Assembly (NCBI GenBank): GCA_002731825.1
Contig: PCCS01000006.1
Span: forward strand, 64,082 to 99,310
DNA: 35,229 nt
Direction of reading: 5' to 3'
DNA from: Myxococcales bacterium
GTDB taxonomy: Bacteria; Myxococcota_A; Bradymonadia; UBA7976; UBA1532
Shown: positions 24,916 to 34,576 of the stretch, in pieces
Numbering within the stretch: the stretch's first letter is position 1
How the letters are laid out: the number at the start of each line of letters is the position of its first letter
The notes under the pieces: model-generated
What the model saw: the letters and a program-made list of their open reading frames with translations, nothing else
The model's database searches: none
Told to the model about the DNA's origin: nothing
Made by a program: the position numbers and the translations under genes

Positions 24916-27804
24916 ATGCTTGGTTTTGTTCAAAAGGTATTTGGTACGGCGAATGAACGCGCCTTGAAGAAACTTCATCCTGAGGTTGCCCGGGTGAGCG
25001 CACTTGAGAATCAAATCAAAGCGCTATCCGATGACGCTCTGAGAGGCAAGACCGCAGAGTTTCGGCAAAAGCTATTAAATGGAGCTGCGCTGGATGAGAT
25101 TCAGTATGAGGCTTTTGCCGTTGCACGAGAGGCGTCATGGCGCGTTTTAGGCATGCGCCCATACGATGTTCAAGTGCTGGGTGGATTCGTTCTACACACC
25201 GGTCGAATTGCCGAGATGAAAACCGGTGAGGGTAAGACCCTGGTTGCTGTCTTACCATGCTATTTGAATGCACTCTCCGGTAAGGGGGTGCACGTCGTCA
25301 CAGTCAACGACTACCTCGCTCGTCGAGACGCGGAGTGGATGGGTCAAGTCTATCGATGGTTGGGCTTATCAACTGGCGTTATTATCAACGACATGGACGA
25401 TGGGGCTAGAAAAGCGGCCTACGGTTCAGACATTACCTACGGTGAGAACAACCAGTACGGATTCGATTATCTCCGCGATAATATGAAGTACAACCTGGAC
25501 AGCTACGTTCAGCGAGAACTCAATTTTGCCGTTATTGACGAGGTCGATTCCATTTTGATCGATGAGTCGAGAACACCTCTGATCATCAGTGGTCCAGCAG
25601 AGGGCTCATCGGAATTATACACAAAAGTCGACCGGGTGATTCCTCGTCTTAAGAAAGACATTCACTTCAATGTCGACGAGAAATCTCATTCCGCGACCTT
25701 GACGGATGATGGCGTCGACTCGATTCAGAAATTGCTCGCATGCGACAATTTATATGACCCAGCGAATATCATCTTACTTCATCACGTCAATAATGCGCTC
25801 AAAGCTCATACTTTGTATCGGCGTGATGTCAATTACCTAGTCCACAGTGATGAGGTGGTCATTATCGATGAACATACGGGCCGCCTTATGCCTGGTCGAC
25901 GCTGGTCCGATGGACTTCACCAAGCTGTCGAAGCGAAGGAAGGTGTCGATATCCAATCTGAAAACCAAACCTTGGCAACGGTCAGTTTCCAGAACTATTT
26001 CAGACTCTACGACAAACTATCTGGAATGACGGGTACGGCGAAAACCGAGGAAGAGGAATTCCAAAAAACGTACAAAATTGATGTTGTCGTCGTGCCAACA
26101 AACAAGCCCATTCAGCGAGCGGACCAAGCCGATCTAATTTATCGTTCAGAACGAGGCAAGTTTAAGGCGTGTGTGAAAGAGATTAAGGAGCGGCATGCCA
26201 AAGGACAACCGATTCTCGTCGGAACAACCAGCGTAGAGAAAAGTGAAATCATCCACAGAATGCTTAAATCTGAGGGGATTGAACACGAGGTTTTAAACGC
26301 TAAACTTCACTCCCGTGAAGCATCGATTGTTGCTCAAGCTGGCCGTTTGAATGCGGTGACCGTCGCCACCAATATGGCGGGTCGAGGCACCGATATTATT
26401 CTGGGTGGTAATGCTGAATATTGGGGCCAATGTTTGCTCGAAGAAATGGATGTAGCAATCCGATACACGCCGGAATGGGAATATGTTGAGGACTTTGTAA
26501 AGCAGATTTGCCTTGGAAATGAAGACAACGCCCGAGCTTTGAGAACAAAACATGATGTACTCAATGACGTACCAGATTCGGTAATCGGTCAAATTGCAGA
26601 AACTCGAGATATCTTTGGTGAAGAGCAAGAACGCGTGTTGGCCGCTGGTGGGTTGTACATTCTCGGAACGGAGCGGCATGAAAGTCGTCGAATCGATAAT
26701 CAGTTACGCGGTCGTGCAGGCCGACAAGGCGACCCCGGTGCAAGTCGATTTTATCTCTCTTTAGAAGATGACCTCATGCGCATCTTTGCAAGCGACCGAA
26801 TGGCCTCCATGATGGACTCGCTCGGCATGTCTGACGATGCACCCATCGAGCATAATATGGTCAGCAAAGCCATCGAAAATGCTCAGCGACGAGTTGAAGC
26901 ACAACACTTTGATAGTCGGAAGAATCTTCTCGAATATGACGACGTCATGGATCAGCAAAGAAAGACCATCTACAAGCAGCGGTTAAGTGTTTTAGGGTCT
27001 GACGACGAGTCATTACGGGAACTGTGTCTGGATGCCATTGAAGACTTGGTGTACGCCATGGTCAACGACTTCTGTGACGAGCGGACAAAGCCTGAATCTT
27101 GGGATATCGATGCACTCATGGAGCGAGTTAAGTTTCAGTTCAATTGTGAGTTGGACCTCCACGATTTACCCCGGTCGAGCGAACGCTACATCGATCATAT
27201 TTATTTCGCGGTAGAGAAGCCATACCTGGAGAAGGTCGCTGAAGTGAACGCCAATCAGGACGGTCTAATGCACCAGCTTGAAAAGCAGCTTTACCTGCAA
27301 CAAATTGACCAGTTGTGGAAAGACCATTTAACGACGATGGACCAGCTGCGTACCGGTATTGGCCTGCGTGGATATGGGCAGCGTGATCCAAAGAAGGAAT
27401 ATCAAAAAGAAGGCTACAGACTATTTTCAAGCTTGATGGTGGACATCAAATCAAAGGTCATGGGTCAACTGTATCGCGTTCAAATTGAATCCGAAGACGA
27501 AGTGCTCGCTGCACAAAGAGCGTACCAAGAGCGTGTCGAGGAACAACAACGACAAATGCGAATGTTCTCATCGGATTCGGTCAATTCGGGAGCCGACGAA
27601 GGCCAGACCGAACAACCAAGTCGGCGCCGCCGGGTCACGACCGTTAGACGAGAACGGCCCAAAATTGGACGTAATGACCCGTGTTGGTGCGGCAGCGGAA
27701 AAAAGTACAAGAAATGCCACATGGCGGCCGACAACGCCGCAGCTCGTGGGTCCATTGACGCTGACGAAAACCAAGATTCTGCTGAGTCGGCGACCGAATC
27801 ATGA
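24916..27804 (+). CDS. secA: Protein translocase ATPase SecA
   Basis: SecA drives secretory proteins through SecYEG using ATP. The 962-residue product has Walker A MKTGEGKT (101-108), [19 protein letters not shown] (Walker B) and [18 protein letters not shown]. It has the second motor region with [15 protein letters not shown] and [19 protein letters not shown], an insertion of about 60 residues before [11 protein letters not shown], helical scaffold segments, and a C-terminal SEC-C zinc motif Cys923, Cys925, Cys934, His935. AGGAG ten bases before the ATG supports the start. A structured leader precedes it, but no SecM-like arrest peptide frame is visible. argJ begins inside its stop codon. 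Confidence 0.98.
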   Translation: MLGFVQKVFGTANERALKKLHPEVARVSALENQIKALSDDALRGKTAEFRQKLLNGAALDEIQYEAFAVAREASWRVLGMRPYDVQVLGGFVLHTGRIAEMKTGEGKTLVAVLPCYLNALSGKGVHVVTVNDYLARRDAEWMGQVYRWLGLSTGVIINDMDDGARKAAYGSDITYGENNQYGFDYLRDNMKYNLDSYVQRELNFAVIDEVDSILIDESRTPLIISGPAEGSSELYTKVDRVIPRLKKDIHFNVDEKSHSATLTDDGVDSIQKLLACDNLYDPANIILLHHVNNALKAHTLYRRDVNYLVHSDEVVIIDEHTGRLMPGRRWSDGLHQAVEAKEGVDIQSENQTLATVSFQNYFRLYDKLSGMTGTAKTEEEEFQKTYKIDVVVVPTNKPIQRADQADLIYRSERGKFKACVKEIKERHAKGQPILVGTTSVEKSEIIHRMLKSEGIEHEVLNAKLHSREASIVAQAGRLNAVTVATNMAGRGTDIILGGNAEYWGQCLLEEMDVAIRYTPEWEYVEDFVKQICLGNEDNARALRTKHDVLNDVPDSVIGQIAETRDIFGEEQERVLAAGGLYILGTERHESRRIDNQLRGRAGRQGDPGASRFYLSLEDDLMRIFASDRMASMMDSLGMSDDAPIEHNMVSKAIENAQRRVEAQHFDSRKNLLEYDDVMDQQRKTIYKQRLSVLGSDDESLRELCLDAIEDLVYAMVNDFCDERTKPESWDIDALMERVKFQFNCELDLHDLPRSSERYIDHIYFAVEKPYLEKVAEVNANQDGLMHQLEKQLYLQQIDQLWKDHLTTMDQLRTGIGLRGYGQRDPKKEYQKEGYRLFSSLMVDIKSKVMGQLYRVQIESEDEVLAAQRAYQERVEEQQRQMRMFSSDSVNSGADEGQTEQPSRRRRVTTVRRERPKIGRNDPCWCGSGKKYKKCHMAADNAAARGSIDADENQDSAESATES

Positions 27805-28988
27805 GCCCCTATCATGTCGACGGTTTCATGTTCGCCGGCATAAACAGTGGTATTAAGAAGAATGGTCAGCTCGACATCGGGTTGATCGTCGCTGAGAAAT
27901 CTATTCCCTGTGCCGGAGTATTTACGACAAACCAAGTCGTAGCAGCCCCCGTCATCCAGAGCAAAAAGAGACTGGCCGAACGCGCGATGGCTCGTGCCAT
28001 AATTGTCAATAGCGGCAATGCCAATGCGTGTACCGGTGAGAGCGGAGCGGCAGATGCCCAAACAATGGCAGGTCATGTGGCTAAGCACCTCAATTGTGAA
28101 TCGAGGGACATTCAAGTGTGTAGCACCGGCGTAATCGGTGCGCCGCTGCCAATGAATACGCTGCTAGATGGCATCGATAAAGCCATGGATACACTTGATC
28201 AAGCGTCCTTCTTCGATTTTGCTGAGGCCATTCGAACAACCGATACATTCACCAAGGCACGACGGGCTGAAATCACCATTGATGGTCGGACATATTGTAT
28301 CGTAGGCGCGTCGAAAGGTGCCGGCATGATCCATCCAGATATGGCAACGATGCTTGGATTCGTCATTACTGATGCCCCCATCTCCGAATCCGATATCGAC
28401 GCTTTGTGGCGCCGCACATGTCAGAAGACCTTTAATGCAATTACAATTGATGGAGACACCAGCACCAACGACACAGCGCTTTTTATGGCGAGTGGGGCGG
28501 CTGGCGGAGCCCCTTTAGTGGGAGACCATCTCGCACGCTTCGAAGACACCTTGTTGAACCTGACATCCGAGCTTTCAAAAGACATTGTGCGCGATGCTGA
28601 GGGCGGCACCAAATTGGTTGAAATCGCTGTCTCTGGTGGCCTTTCATTCAATGATGTTCAGACGGTGGCCAACACCATTGCGTTGAGCCCACTGGTCAAG
28701 ACTGCAATCCATGGTGAAGATCCCAATTGGGGTCGAATCATCGCCGCAGCCGGTCGCAGTGGGGTCAAGATGGATCCCGATCAACTCACTTTGTCTTTTG
28801 ATGATATCGAGCTTTTTTCAGCGGGCGAGTGGCGGGGTTTAGAGGCGGAAAAACGAGTCCACTCCATTATGTTGAGAAATGAATACACCATTAGACTTGA
28901 CCTCGCGCAGGGTGACCAAAGTCACTCAATCTATACCTGTGACTTGAGCGCTGACTACATACGAATTAATGCGGACTACAGAAGCTGA
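27801..28988 (+). CDS. argJ: Bifunctional glutamate N-acetyltransferase/ornithine acetyltransferase ArgJ
   Basis: ArgJ recycles the acetyl group between N-acetylornithine and glutamate in arginine synthesis. The precursor cleaves itself before Thr183 in the [10 protein letters not shown] string, and the new N-terminal Thr is the nucleophile. The oxyanion pair Thr109-Gly110 sits in [11 protein letters not shown], and [19 protein letters not shown] and DGDTSTNDT are further family marks. [10 protein letters not shown] lies near the C-terminus. Its 395 residues are normal. The ATG overlaps the secA stop as ATGA, so its translation is coupled to secA, an unusual pairing that may only reflect compaction. 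Whether it is mono- or bifunctional depends on whether argA exists elsewhere. Confidence 0.95.
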   Translation: MSPYHVDGFMFAGINSGIKKNGQLDIGLIVAEKSIPCAGVFTTNQVVAAPVIQSKKRLAERAMARAIIVNSGNANACTGESGAADAQTMAGHVAKHLNCESRDIQVCSTGVIGAPLPMNTLLDGIDKAMDTLDQASFFDFAEAIRTTDTFTKARRAEITIDGRTYCIVGASKGAGMIHPDMATMLGFVITDAPISESDIDALWRRTCQKTFNAITIDGDTSTNDTALFMASGAAGGAPLVGDHLARFEDTLLNLTSELSKDIVRDAEGGTKLVEIAVSGGLSFNDVQTVANTIALSPLVKTAIHGEDPNWGRIIAAAGRSGVKMDPDQLTLSFDDIELFSAGEWRGLEAEKRVHSIMLRNEYTIRLDLAQGDQSHSIYTCDLSADYIRINADYRS

Positions 28989-28991
28989 TCT

Positions 28992-29049
28992 AGCGACTGT
29001 CTTGATAGACCAGCATTGATTATCAATGCGAGGCAGACGTATAGTCGCT
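28992..29049 (+). promoter_or_regulatory. Nested three-part RNA-like structure before the MYXO-CTERM-like gene
   Basis: AGCGACT (28992-28998) pairs perfectly with AGTCGCT (29043-29049). Inside, GCATTGA (29013-29019) pairs with TCAATGC (29023-29029) around TTA. GTCT (28999-29002) can pair either with the adjacent AGAC (29007-29010) around TGAT, giving a three-way junction, or with AGAC at 29035-29038. The next gene's GGAGG starts at 29060. It could end the argJ transcript or control the downstream gene. Confidence 0.5.
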
Positions 29050-29070
29050 CATCAATGATGGAGGTGACAG

Positions 29071-30303
29071 GTGTTGAGACTCTCATGCCTATGTTTTGTC
29101 GTGTTGACCTGCCCAGGAATCGCAGCGGCGCAAGAATGTGGACCAGGCCAACAAATCATCAGTTGGTCGCAACCGAATAACGTCCCAATTGAAAGTGACG
29201 ATGCACCTCGATGGCCTACGGATGCGAGCATTCGCTTTGCCTATTCAGGGCCATGGTGTCCTGATTCAGCGCAAATTGAAATGCAAGACGAAGATGGGAC
29301 GGTGATACCCGCCCAGGTGCGCGTAAAGACACCCTATAAACTTGTACCCAATGGGCCTGACCCATTGACGATCATAGAAGTGGACCCAATCGCGGAATTG
29401 GAAAGCAGAAAAGATTATCAGGTCATTGTGAGACCACCAGACCCGGCGTTGTCTATCTTTCGAGAATACACCCTTGAATTTAGAACACGGGGAGGCCCAT
29501 CAGATGATTTAGGAGATTTTGAAGGGATTCGAGAAGCACGGATAAATGACGACCGTTGTATCGAGGCTGGCGCCTTCTTTGAGTTAGACGATACCAACCC
29601 CATATGCCCAGTGCCGAATCGAATTTATGCATCTATCGATTTTCAGCCGCTCAATCGAGCCGATATCGCGTATGTCATCTACAGAACATCATCAACACCC
29701 ATCGCCACTCTGGATAATCCAGAAACAGAACCACCGGACCTGACGCCGGTACCGGTCGCTTATGAAAATGGTGCGAGAGATCTACTTGGAACAGGTGTAC
29801 CGCTCAGAAGTTCACGTATGTTTCTCCCTTATTATCCACTACCTAGGCGAGACTGCTTTGCCGTTATGGCACTTGACGAATGGGGTCGTGAACGTGGCGA
29901 CATGACAAACGAATCGTGTATTAGCTTTGAAGTCTTCCTGCCGTGTCCAGATGGCTGCGATCCAAACGTCATGATGTGCCAAAGAGTCTTTCCTGATCCG
30001 AACCCATTCGAAGGAGGGCCGCCAATTCCGGGACAACAATGTGACTTCATCGGCATCAATGGCGGTGACGCAAACCAAACAATCCCTGAAATCGATGACG
30101 AGATGACAGGTGATGGCGGACTTAGTCTATCGGACGGTGGGGTTCCACAATCAGATGGCGGTGTGGCCGCTGATGGTGATAGCGGTGGTGGTGGCGGTGG
30201 TTGTTCAATGGTTGCTGCAACGGACAATCCGGCTAAATCGACATACTTTTGGATGAGTCTTCTGGTCATCCTCGGCCGATTGCGGCAGACACGGTTACGC
30301 TAG
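29071..30303 (+). CDS. Secreted Cys-rich protein with MYXO-CTERM-like sorting tail
   Basis: The 410-residue product has a signal peptide (about 1-22, cut near AAAQ) and an Ig-like/SbsA-type beta domain (about 45-140: ASIRFAYSGPWCPDSAQI, then ESRKDYQVIV). A central region has paired Cys residues, and a linker rich in Ser, Asp and Gly carries SDGGVPQSDGGV. The tail runs GGGGGGC (372-378), a helix near 386-400, and a Lys/Arg-type end RLRQTRLR. This resembles MYXO-CTERM signals, where the Cys is cut and probably lipidated for surface display. The GTG start has GGAGG six bases upstream. No enzyme motif is seen; cell-surface exposure is inference. It is followed by hisS after 29 bases. Confidence 0.8.
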   Translation: MLRLSCLCFVVLTCPGIAAAQECGPGQQIISWSQPNNVPIESDDAPRWPTDASIRFAYSGPWCPDSAQIEMQDEDGTVIPAQVRVKTPYKLVPNGPDPLTIIEVDPIAELESRKDYQVIVRPPDPALSIFREYTLEFRTRGGPSDDLGDFEGIREARINDDRCIEAGAFFELDDTNPICPVPNRIYASIDFQPLNRADIAYVIYRTSSTPIATLDNPETEPPDLTPVPVAYENGARDLLGTGVPLRSSRMFLPYYPLPRRDCFAVMALDEWGRERGDMTNESCISFEVFLPCPDGCDPNVMMCQRVFPDPNPFEGGPPIPGQQCDFIGINGGDANQTIPEIDDEMTGDGGLSLSDGGVPQSDGGVAADGDSGGGGGGCSMVAATDNPAKSTYFWMSLLVILGRLRQTRLR

Positions 30304-30332
30304 ACACTCTTCTCTTTATCCGGAGCGATACA

Positions 30333-31628
30333 ATGAGTCGAATAAAGGCCCGCGTTCTCAAGGGCTTTCGCGATTACATGCCTGAAAATATGCTTCCAAA
30401 GCAGAAAATGCTCAACTTGGTTGCAAACACTTTTGAATCCTTTGGCTTTTCTCCGTTGCAGACACCTGCACTGGAGTACGCCGAGTGCCTCTTAGGAAAA
30501 TACGGTGATGAAGGCGACAAGCTGCTGTATCGCTTTCTCGATAATGGTGAGCGAGATGTGGCTATGCGTTACGATCTAACCGTCCCCTTAGCTCGAGTCA
30601 TGGGCATGAATACCCAGTTGACGCGACCATTTAAACGATATCAAATCGCACCGGTCTGGCGAGCTGAAAAGCCGGGTCGAGGTCGCTTTAGAGAGTTCAT
30701 GCAATGTGATGTAGACATCATCGGCGCCCCAGACCTGATGGCTGATGCGGAATGTATTCTCGTTGGTTGCTCCGTGCTCAAAAATCTAGGGATCGATGAG
30801 TTTGTTATCCGGATCAACAATCGAAAGCTGCTGACAGCAATGCTGTCCAAATACGATATAGAGAGTCCTGAAGACACCTTAGGCGTGCTCAGATGCATCG
30901 ATAAATTACCAAAAATCGGCGAAGAAAATGTTCGAAAGTTATTGATGAGCGAACACAGCTTACCCGCCTCGTCAGTCGATGGAATTTTCGAATTTCTAGA
31001 TCTCGAACCAAATCAACTCCACGCCTGGTTTAGCGGTCACGAGCTTGGGTTACTCGGCGCTGATGAGCTCAATGAATTGCTCAAACTCTTGGAAGAGCTT
31101 GGTGTCTCTGACTACGTTGATGTCGATCTATCCATTGCCCGTGGCCTAGATTATTACACCGGAACCATCTACGAGACATTTCTCAAAGCAGATGAATCCC
31201 TTGGATCAGTTATGTCCGGTGGTCGATATGACACGCTGCTGAGTATGTTCAGTGGTCAAGAAATTCCCGCTGTCGGGATTAGCCTTGGCGTTGACCGATT
31301 ACTCTATGGACTCATCGAAATGGGATTACTGGAAGCACAAGCAAGTCCCAGCGATGCATTGATCGGCGTATTCAGCTCCGACGAGCGAAAGCTGAGCTAC
31401 ACAGTCGCAGAAAAGCTGAGACTCAATGGTTTAAATGCCGAAGTATATCCTGGTGTTGCTCGAATGAAGAAGCAGCTTCAATATGCTAATCGACAGGGCA
31501 TTCCATTTGTTATTTTGGTTGGTCAAAGCGAGTTTGATCGAGATGAGGTCATCCTGAAAAACATGAAAACAGGCGACCAAGATCACATTAAAATCGATCA
31601 CTTAGCCGATCATTTACAAGGAGGATAA
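30333..31628 (+). CDS. hisS: Histidyl-tRNA synthetase
   Basis: This class II synthetase charges tRNA-His. MSRIKARVLKGFRDYMPE opens the chain. LRYDLTVPLARV-type motif 1 follows (AMRYDLTVPLA), then motif 2 with FKRYQIAPVWRAEKPGRGR, and the His-specific ARGLDYYTGTIYE. Motif 3 lies in GISLGVDRLLYGL, and a C-terminal anticodon-binding domain ends the 431 residues. CGGAG seven bases before the ATG at 30333 supports this start over an earlier in-frame start at 30249 inside the preceding gene. The stop is five bases from the lipoprotein gene, whose GGAGG overlaps the hisS end. Confidence 0.97.
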   Translation: MSRIKARVLKGFRDYMPENMLPKQKMLNLVANTFESFGFSPLQTPALEYAECLLGKYGDEGDKLLYRFLDNGERDVAMRYDLTVPLARVMGMNTQLTRPFKRYQIAPVWRAEKPGRGRFREFMQCDVDIIGAPDLMADAECILVGCSVLKNLGIDEFVIRINNRKLLTAMLSKYDIESPEDTLGVLRCIDKLPKIGEENVRKLLMSEHSLPASSVDGIFEFLDLEPNQLHAWFSGHELGLLGADELNELLKLLEELGVSDYVDVDLSIARGLDYYTGTIYETFLKADESLGSVMSGGRYDTLLSMFSGQEIPAVGISLGVDRLLYGLIEMGLLEAQASPSDALIGVFSSDERKLSYTVAEKLRLNGLNAEVYPGVARMKKQLQYANRQGIPFVILVGQSEFDRDEVILKNMKTGDQDHIKIDHLADHLQGG

Positions 31629-31633
31629 AGGTC

Positions 31634-32281
31634 ATGAAATACATCAGTATCAGTCTTTTAGTCATGGTTGGATTTGGATGCAGTGGTGACAAAAAAGATA
31701 AGGATGGGCTGGATGATCGCTTTGCTGCAATGATCAAAGTCAAACCGTGTAAAGATGATAATGAGTGCATCAAAGGGACAATTTGTACGGACGGAAAATG
31801 TCAGAAAGGCAAGCGGTCCGAAGCGGAGCTCAAAGCTAAGAAAAAAGAACTCGAAGAAAAGGCAAAGAAAGCACAAGTAAATAGAAATAAAGTCAAAGCT
31901 GGCGAGGGCCGACTAAAGGTCAGGATTTGCCCCTTCTACAAGAATACATCTAATTCGAGTGCAAGCTTATTCGCCGAAAATCAAAAAACAAAGAAGAAGC
32001 ATTGGTTAGCCCTTCACAATCAAACACCGCCTGATGGGCTACAAACTGTCTTTACCTTTCCGTCGCTGCCGCTGGGAAATTATGATGTCACTCTTCGAAT
32101 GGGTGTTCGAGTCCGCGGACAACATGATTTAACAGATATGAATTGCCATCCGAAAGCAAAGCCATGTCGAGGAGGAACCGTCCGCGAGATGGACGTTATT
32201 CTGCCGAAAGACGAACCACCGGCCGAACTCAAAGAGGACGGCTCTGAAAAACTGCCGCCGTGTGACTTTGTCGCTGAGTAA
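31634..32281 (+). CDS. Lipoprotein with Cys-rich N-terminal knot, unknown function
   Basis: The 215-residue product has a lipoprotein signal ending at VGFGC, so Cys16 should be lipidated. Next come a charged stretch and a small Cys cluster CKDDNECIKGTICTDGKC (about 39-56), a form common on myxobacterial surface lipoproteins. A Lys/Glu-rich, probably coiled helix (60-87) leads to a beta-rich domain with LKVRICPFYKNTSN and LGNYDVTLRMGVRVRGQHD. I recognise no named family for the last part. AAGGAGG nine bases before the ATG lies in the end of hisS, indicating coupling. It converges with the YihY gene, three bases away. Confidence 0.82.
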   Translation: MKYISISLLVMVGFGCSGDKKDKDGLDDRFAAMIKVKPCKDDNECIKGTICTDGKCQKGKRSEAELKAKKKELEEKAKKAQVNRNKVKAGEGRLKVRICPFYKNTSNSSASLFAENQKTKKKHWLALHNQTPPDGLQTVFTFPSLPLGNYDVTLRMGVRVRGQHDLTDMNCHPKAKPCRGGTVREMDVILPKDEPPAELKEDGSEKLPPCDFVAE

Positions 32282-32283
32282 AC

Positions 32284-33624
32284 TTAAGACTCATTTAAAT
32301 CAGACTGTGCAGGTTCGGTCACCCGGTCGACAAGTTGGGCAAAATTAATCTGATTACGCGTTTCATGCGCAATGGTTTGCGCTGCTAGTTCAATTTGATT
32401 GTGTGGGTCATGACCCGGGATTTTAAGTGAGTCTGGACAGTAACCAATATGGCGCGCAAGAGCATAGATATCTCCCAGAAAGACACGATCAAGAGGTTTT
32501 GAGGGGATTAACCGCGGCGGACCTTCGTTATGAACTAAACATATGAAATCATTCGACTTAAGAAGCCCTATGCACTGTTCTAAGCTATTTTCATCGATCC
32601 GCAACTCATGGGCTATTTTCCATTGTTCAATATCTCCGCCATCCCGTCGAAAGTGCTTGGCAATGACGAGGTAAATACTGCAGAGCAAATAACCGGTCGG
32701 CACCGAATTGAGCTCATGTCCCGAATGCCGAATCACATCAAAATCTCGTGTTAGCCGGACTCTATTTTGAAATATATATGTGCTAGATGAACCGCTAAGA
32801 ACAATGATCCAGCAAAGGTATACCCACAAAAAGAAAATGGGAATCAGTGCAAAACTTCCATAGATTTTGGAACGAGTCGATCCTGTGTAAATGCTATCCA
32901 CATAGAGATTAAAGCCAAATCTGCAGAGTTGAAACACGATTGCAGCGACGACGGCCGCAATAAACGCGTACTTCATTTTGACATAGGTATGAGGCAGCAA
33001 TTTGTAAAGCAGTGTCAACGCGAGAACAACCAGTAGCCAATTGACAAATCCCGCTAAGTAAATGCTCAGGGATGTAATGCCAACACTATCTAGTAAACGG
33101 CTTCCAAAAATTGAACCTAGAGCCAGAAAGGTGGGGGCTAAGGTAATCACCGCATAAAACGTGAGGAGACGCCTGTACATTGGCCGACTCTTTGGCACAC
33201 TCCAAATGTCGTTAAAGGCATTTTCTACAGAGAGAAAGAGTAGAATAGAAACCACTAAGAGAAGGCCTAAACCAACAAGGCTAATGGTGCCTTGATTGGC
33301 TGTCAGCGCCATCTCAATGTGGCGGGTTATATCTGAAATACTGTCCGTAAAAAGCGCACCGAGAATCCACGCCTGAACCTGAGATAGCTGACCGGGGAGA
33401 AAAGCGTTTAATACGGAGAAAACGACGACCAGCAAAGGCATTAAGGACAAGATGGTTGTGAATGTGAGTGATGCGGCCCACCGAAGAGCATGGTCGCCGA
33501 CCATTTTATCTCCAATGGCCAGACCCATTTGCATCGAACGCGCAATTCGACGATGTCCTTTTCTATCGAACTGTCTTAGAGCTTCGTTAATCCGTGATCG
33601 CGCCCATCCCATGTGAGAGACCAT
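32284..33624 (-). CDS. YihY/BrkB-family inner-membrane protein
   Basis: The 446-residue protein has about six membrane helices (around 48-75, 108-132, 150-170, 185-205, 215-240, 250-275) in the YihY/BrkB layout. Family marks are ALRWAASLTFTTILSLMPLLVVV, SVENAFNDIW and AGFVNWLLVVLALTLLYKLLPH. The family was once called RNase BN by mistake; its members are membrane proteins of unclear role. A C-terminal soluble part of about 150 residues, with a winged-helix-like WKIAHELRIDENSLEQCIGLLKSNDFI, is an addition common in several proteobacterial groups. A second ATG at 33612 would remove four residues. It follows the exported gene at 33671, 46 bases upstream on the same strand. Confidence 0.92.
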   Translation of the reverse strand: MVSHMGWARSRINEALRQFDRKGHRRIARSMQMGLAIGDKMVGDHALRWAASLTFTTILSLMPLLVVVFSVLNAFLPGQLSQVQAWILGALFTDSISDITRHIEMALTANQGTISLVGLGLLLVVSILLFLSVENAFNDIWSVPKSRPMYRRLLTFYAVITLAPTFLALGSIFGSRLLDSVGITSLSIYLAGFVNWLLVVLALTLLYKLLPHTYVKMKYAFIAAVVAAIVFQLCRFGFNLYVDSIYTGSTRSKIYGSFALIPIFFLWVYLCWIIVLSGSSSTYIFQNRVRLTRDFDVIRHSGHELNSVPTGYLLCSIYLVIAKHFRRDGGDIEQWKIAHELRIDENSLEQCIGLLKSNDFICLVHNEGPPRLIPSKPLDRVFLGDIYALARHIGYCPDSLKIPGHDPHNQIELAAQTIAHETRNQINFAQLVDRVTEPAQSDLNES

Positions 33625-33670
33625 AGCCGTAAACGATGGACCTGACTATTTTGTCGACCATTATCCATGT

Positions 33671-34501
33671 TCATGGTGCCGGCGCGAAACGCCTATTGGG
33701 AAAAGGGTTCGGCTCAGCATGCGTATTTGGCGTGACTCTAATACCACGCGCGACCAATCCGGAGTGGTTATCATAATATACAGCTAACAACTGATTTGGC
33801 TGGCGTGAATTTGCTCTAAGGAATGGTGCTTCGACCGCCTGGCTGCGGCGATTTTCTCCAAAGCGTGTCCCTAGATTATTCACAGACGAACGTCTGGATG
33901 CAGAATCAGATCGTCCATGACCTCGAGATGATTCTTTTACACCACCCAGCTGACCGCTGGCTGTACCTGATGGTGCTGACTCTAAGGTGTAATGACCCGA
34001 CTTTTTAATTGCACGCTTTTTTATTGGCCGTGATCTATAGCGCCGTTTCTCTTTGAAAATGGCGACGCCGATCACACCGGCATGCTGCGGTGTTCCGCGA
34101 CGAGCAGAATATCCATCGCTTGGATGGGTAAATCGAAATGCTGCGACCGTGTTCAAGGAACGACGAAAGCCATCTATCAAAACGGAGTCATTGGGGTCTA
34201 CAATGTATCCACGTTGGCGGACATAATCTCCTAAATCACCGGATATCGCATCTCGACCGTCGACCGTGATCACAGCTTCTATGCGATGATTACTGCGATT
34301 GATGACTCTAATATTATAGCGTTGACTGTGCTGACCCAAAACATACGTGGTTTGATTCTTTGAGAAGGTCGTAAGCGGATATCCGTGGACGTCTTCGATT
34401 TGAAGTTCGTATGACCCAGTTGCACTTCGATGGACCGCTGCACAGGCCATCTGACTACTCATCAGAAAAATAGATAGGATGTATGTGAATTGGTAAGACA
34501 T
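33671..34501 (-). CDS. Exported protein of unknown function
   Basis: The 276-residue product has a signal peptide (about 1-21) and a beta-rich first half with TYVLGQHSQRYNIRVINRS, AVITVDGRDAISGD, YVRQRGYIVDPNDSVLIDGF and YSARRGTPQHAGVIGVAIF. I have seen this string pattern in uncharacterised secreted proteins of several proteobacteria but know no function. The second half is Arg/Lys/Ser-rich (about 150-225) and probably disordered, ending with a short beta segment LLAVYYDNHSGLVARGIRV. AAGGAAA five bases before the ATG supports the start. It lies between the carboxypeptidase and YihY genes on the same strand. Confidence 0.78.
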   Translation of the reverse strand: MSYQFTYILSIFLMSSQMACAAVHRSATGSYELQIEDVHGYPLTTFSKNQTTYVLGQHSQRYNIRVINRSNHRIEAVITVDGRDAISGDLGDYVRQRGYIVDPNDSVLIDGFRRSLNTVAAFRFTHPSDGYSARRGTPQHAGVIGVAIFKEKRRYRSRPIKKRAIKKSGHYTLESAPSGTASGQLGGVKESSRGHGRSDSASRRSSVNNLGTRFGENRRSQAVEAPFLRANSRQPNQLLAVYYDNHSGLVARGIRVTPNTHAEPNPFPNRRFAPAP

Positions 34502-34576
34502 GGGTTTTCCTTAAACAAGTTATACCCATGAAACGAGCGACGTCCGGAAACGGTCTAAAAAAAGTCTTATTTTTTT

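Noticed and set aside
27480-28115. 211-residue minus-strand frame across the secA-argJ junction
   Set aside because: It is antisense to two well-supported genes and has no recognisable domain.
28992-29049. tRNA-like seven-pair outer stem
   Set aside because: The span is only 58 bases, there is no T-loop GTTCNA sequence and no anticodon arm of normal geometry, so it is not a tRNA gene.
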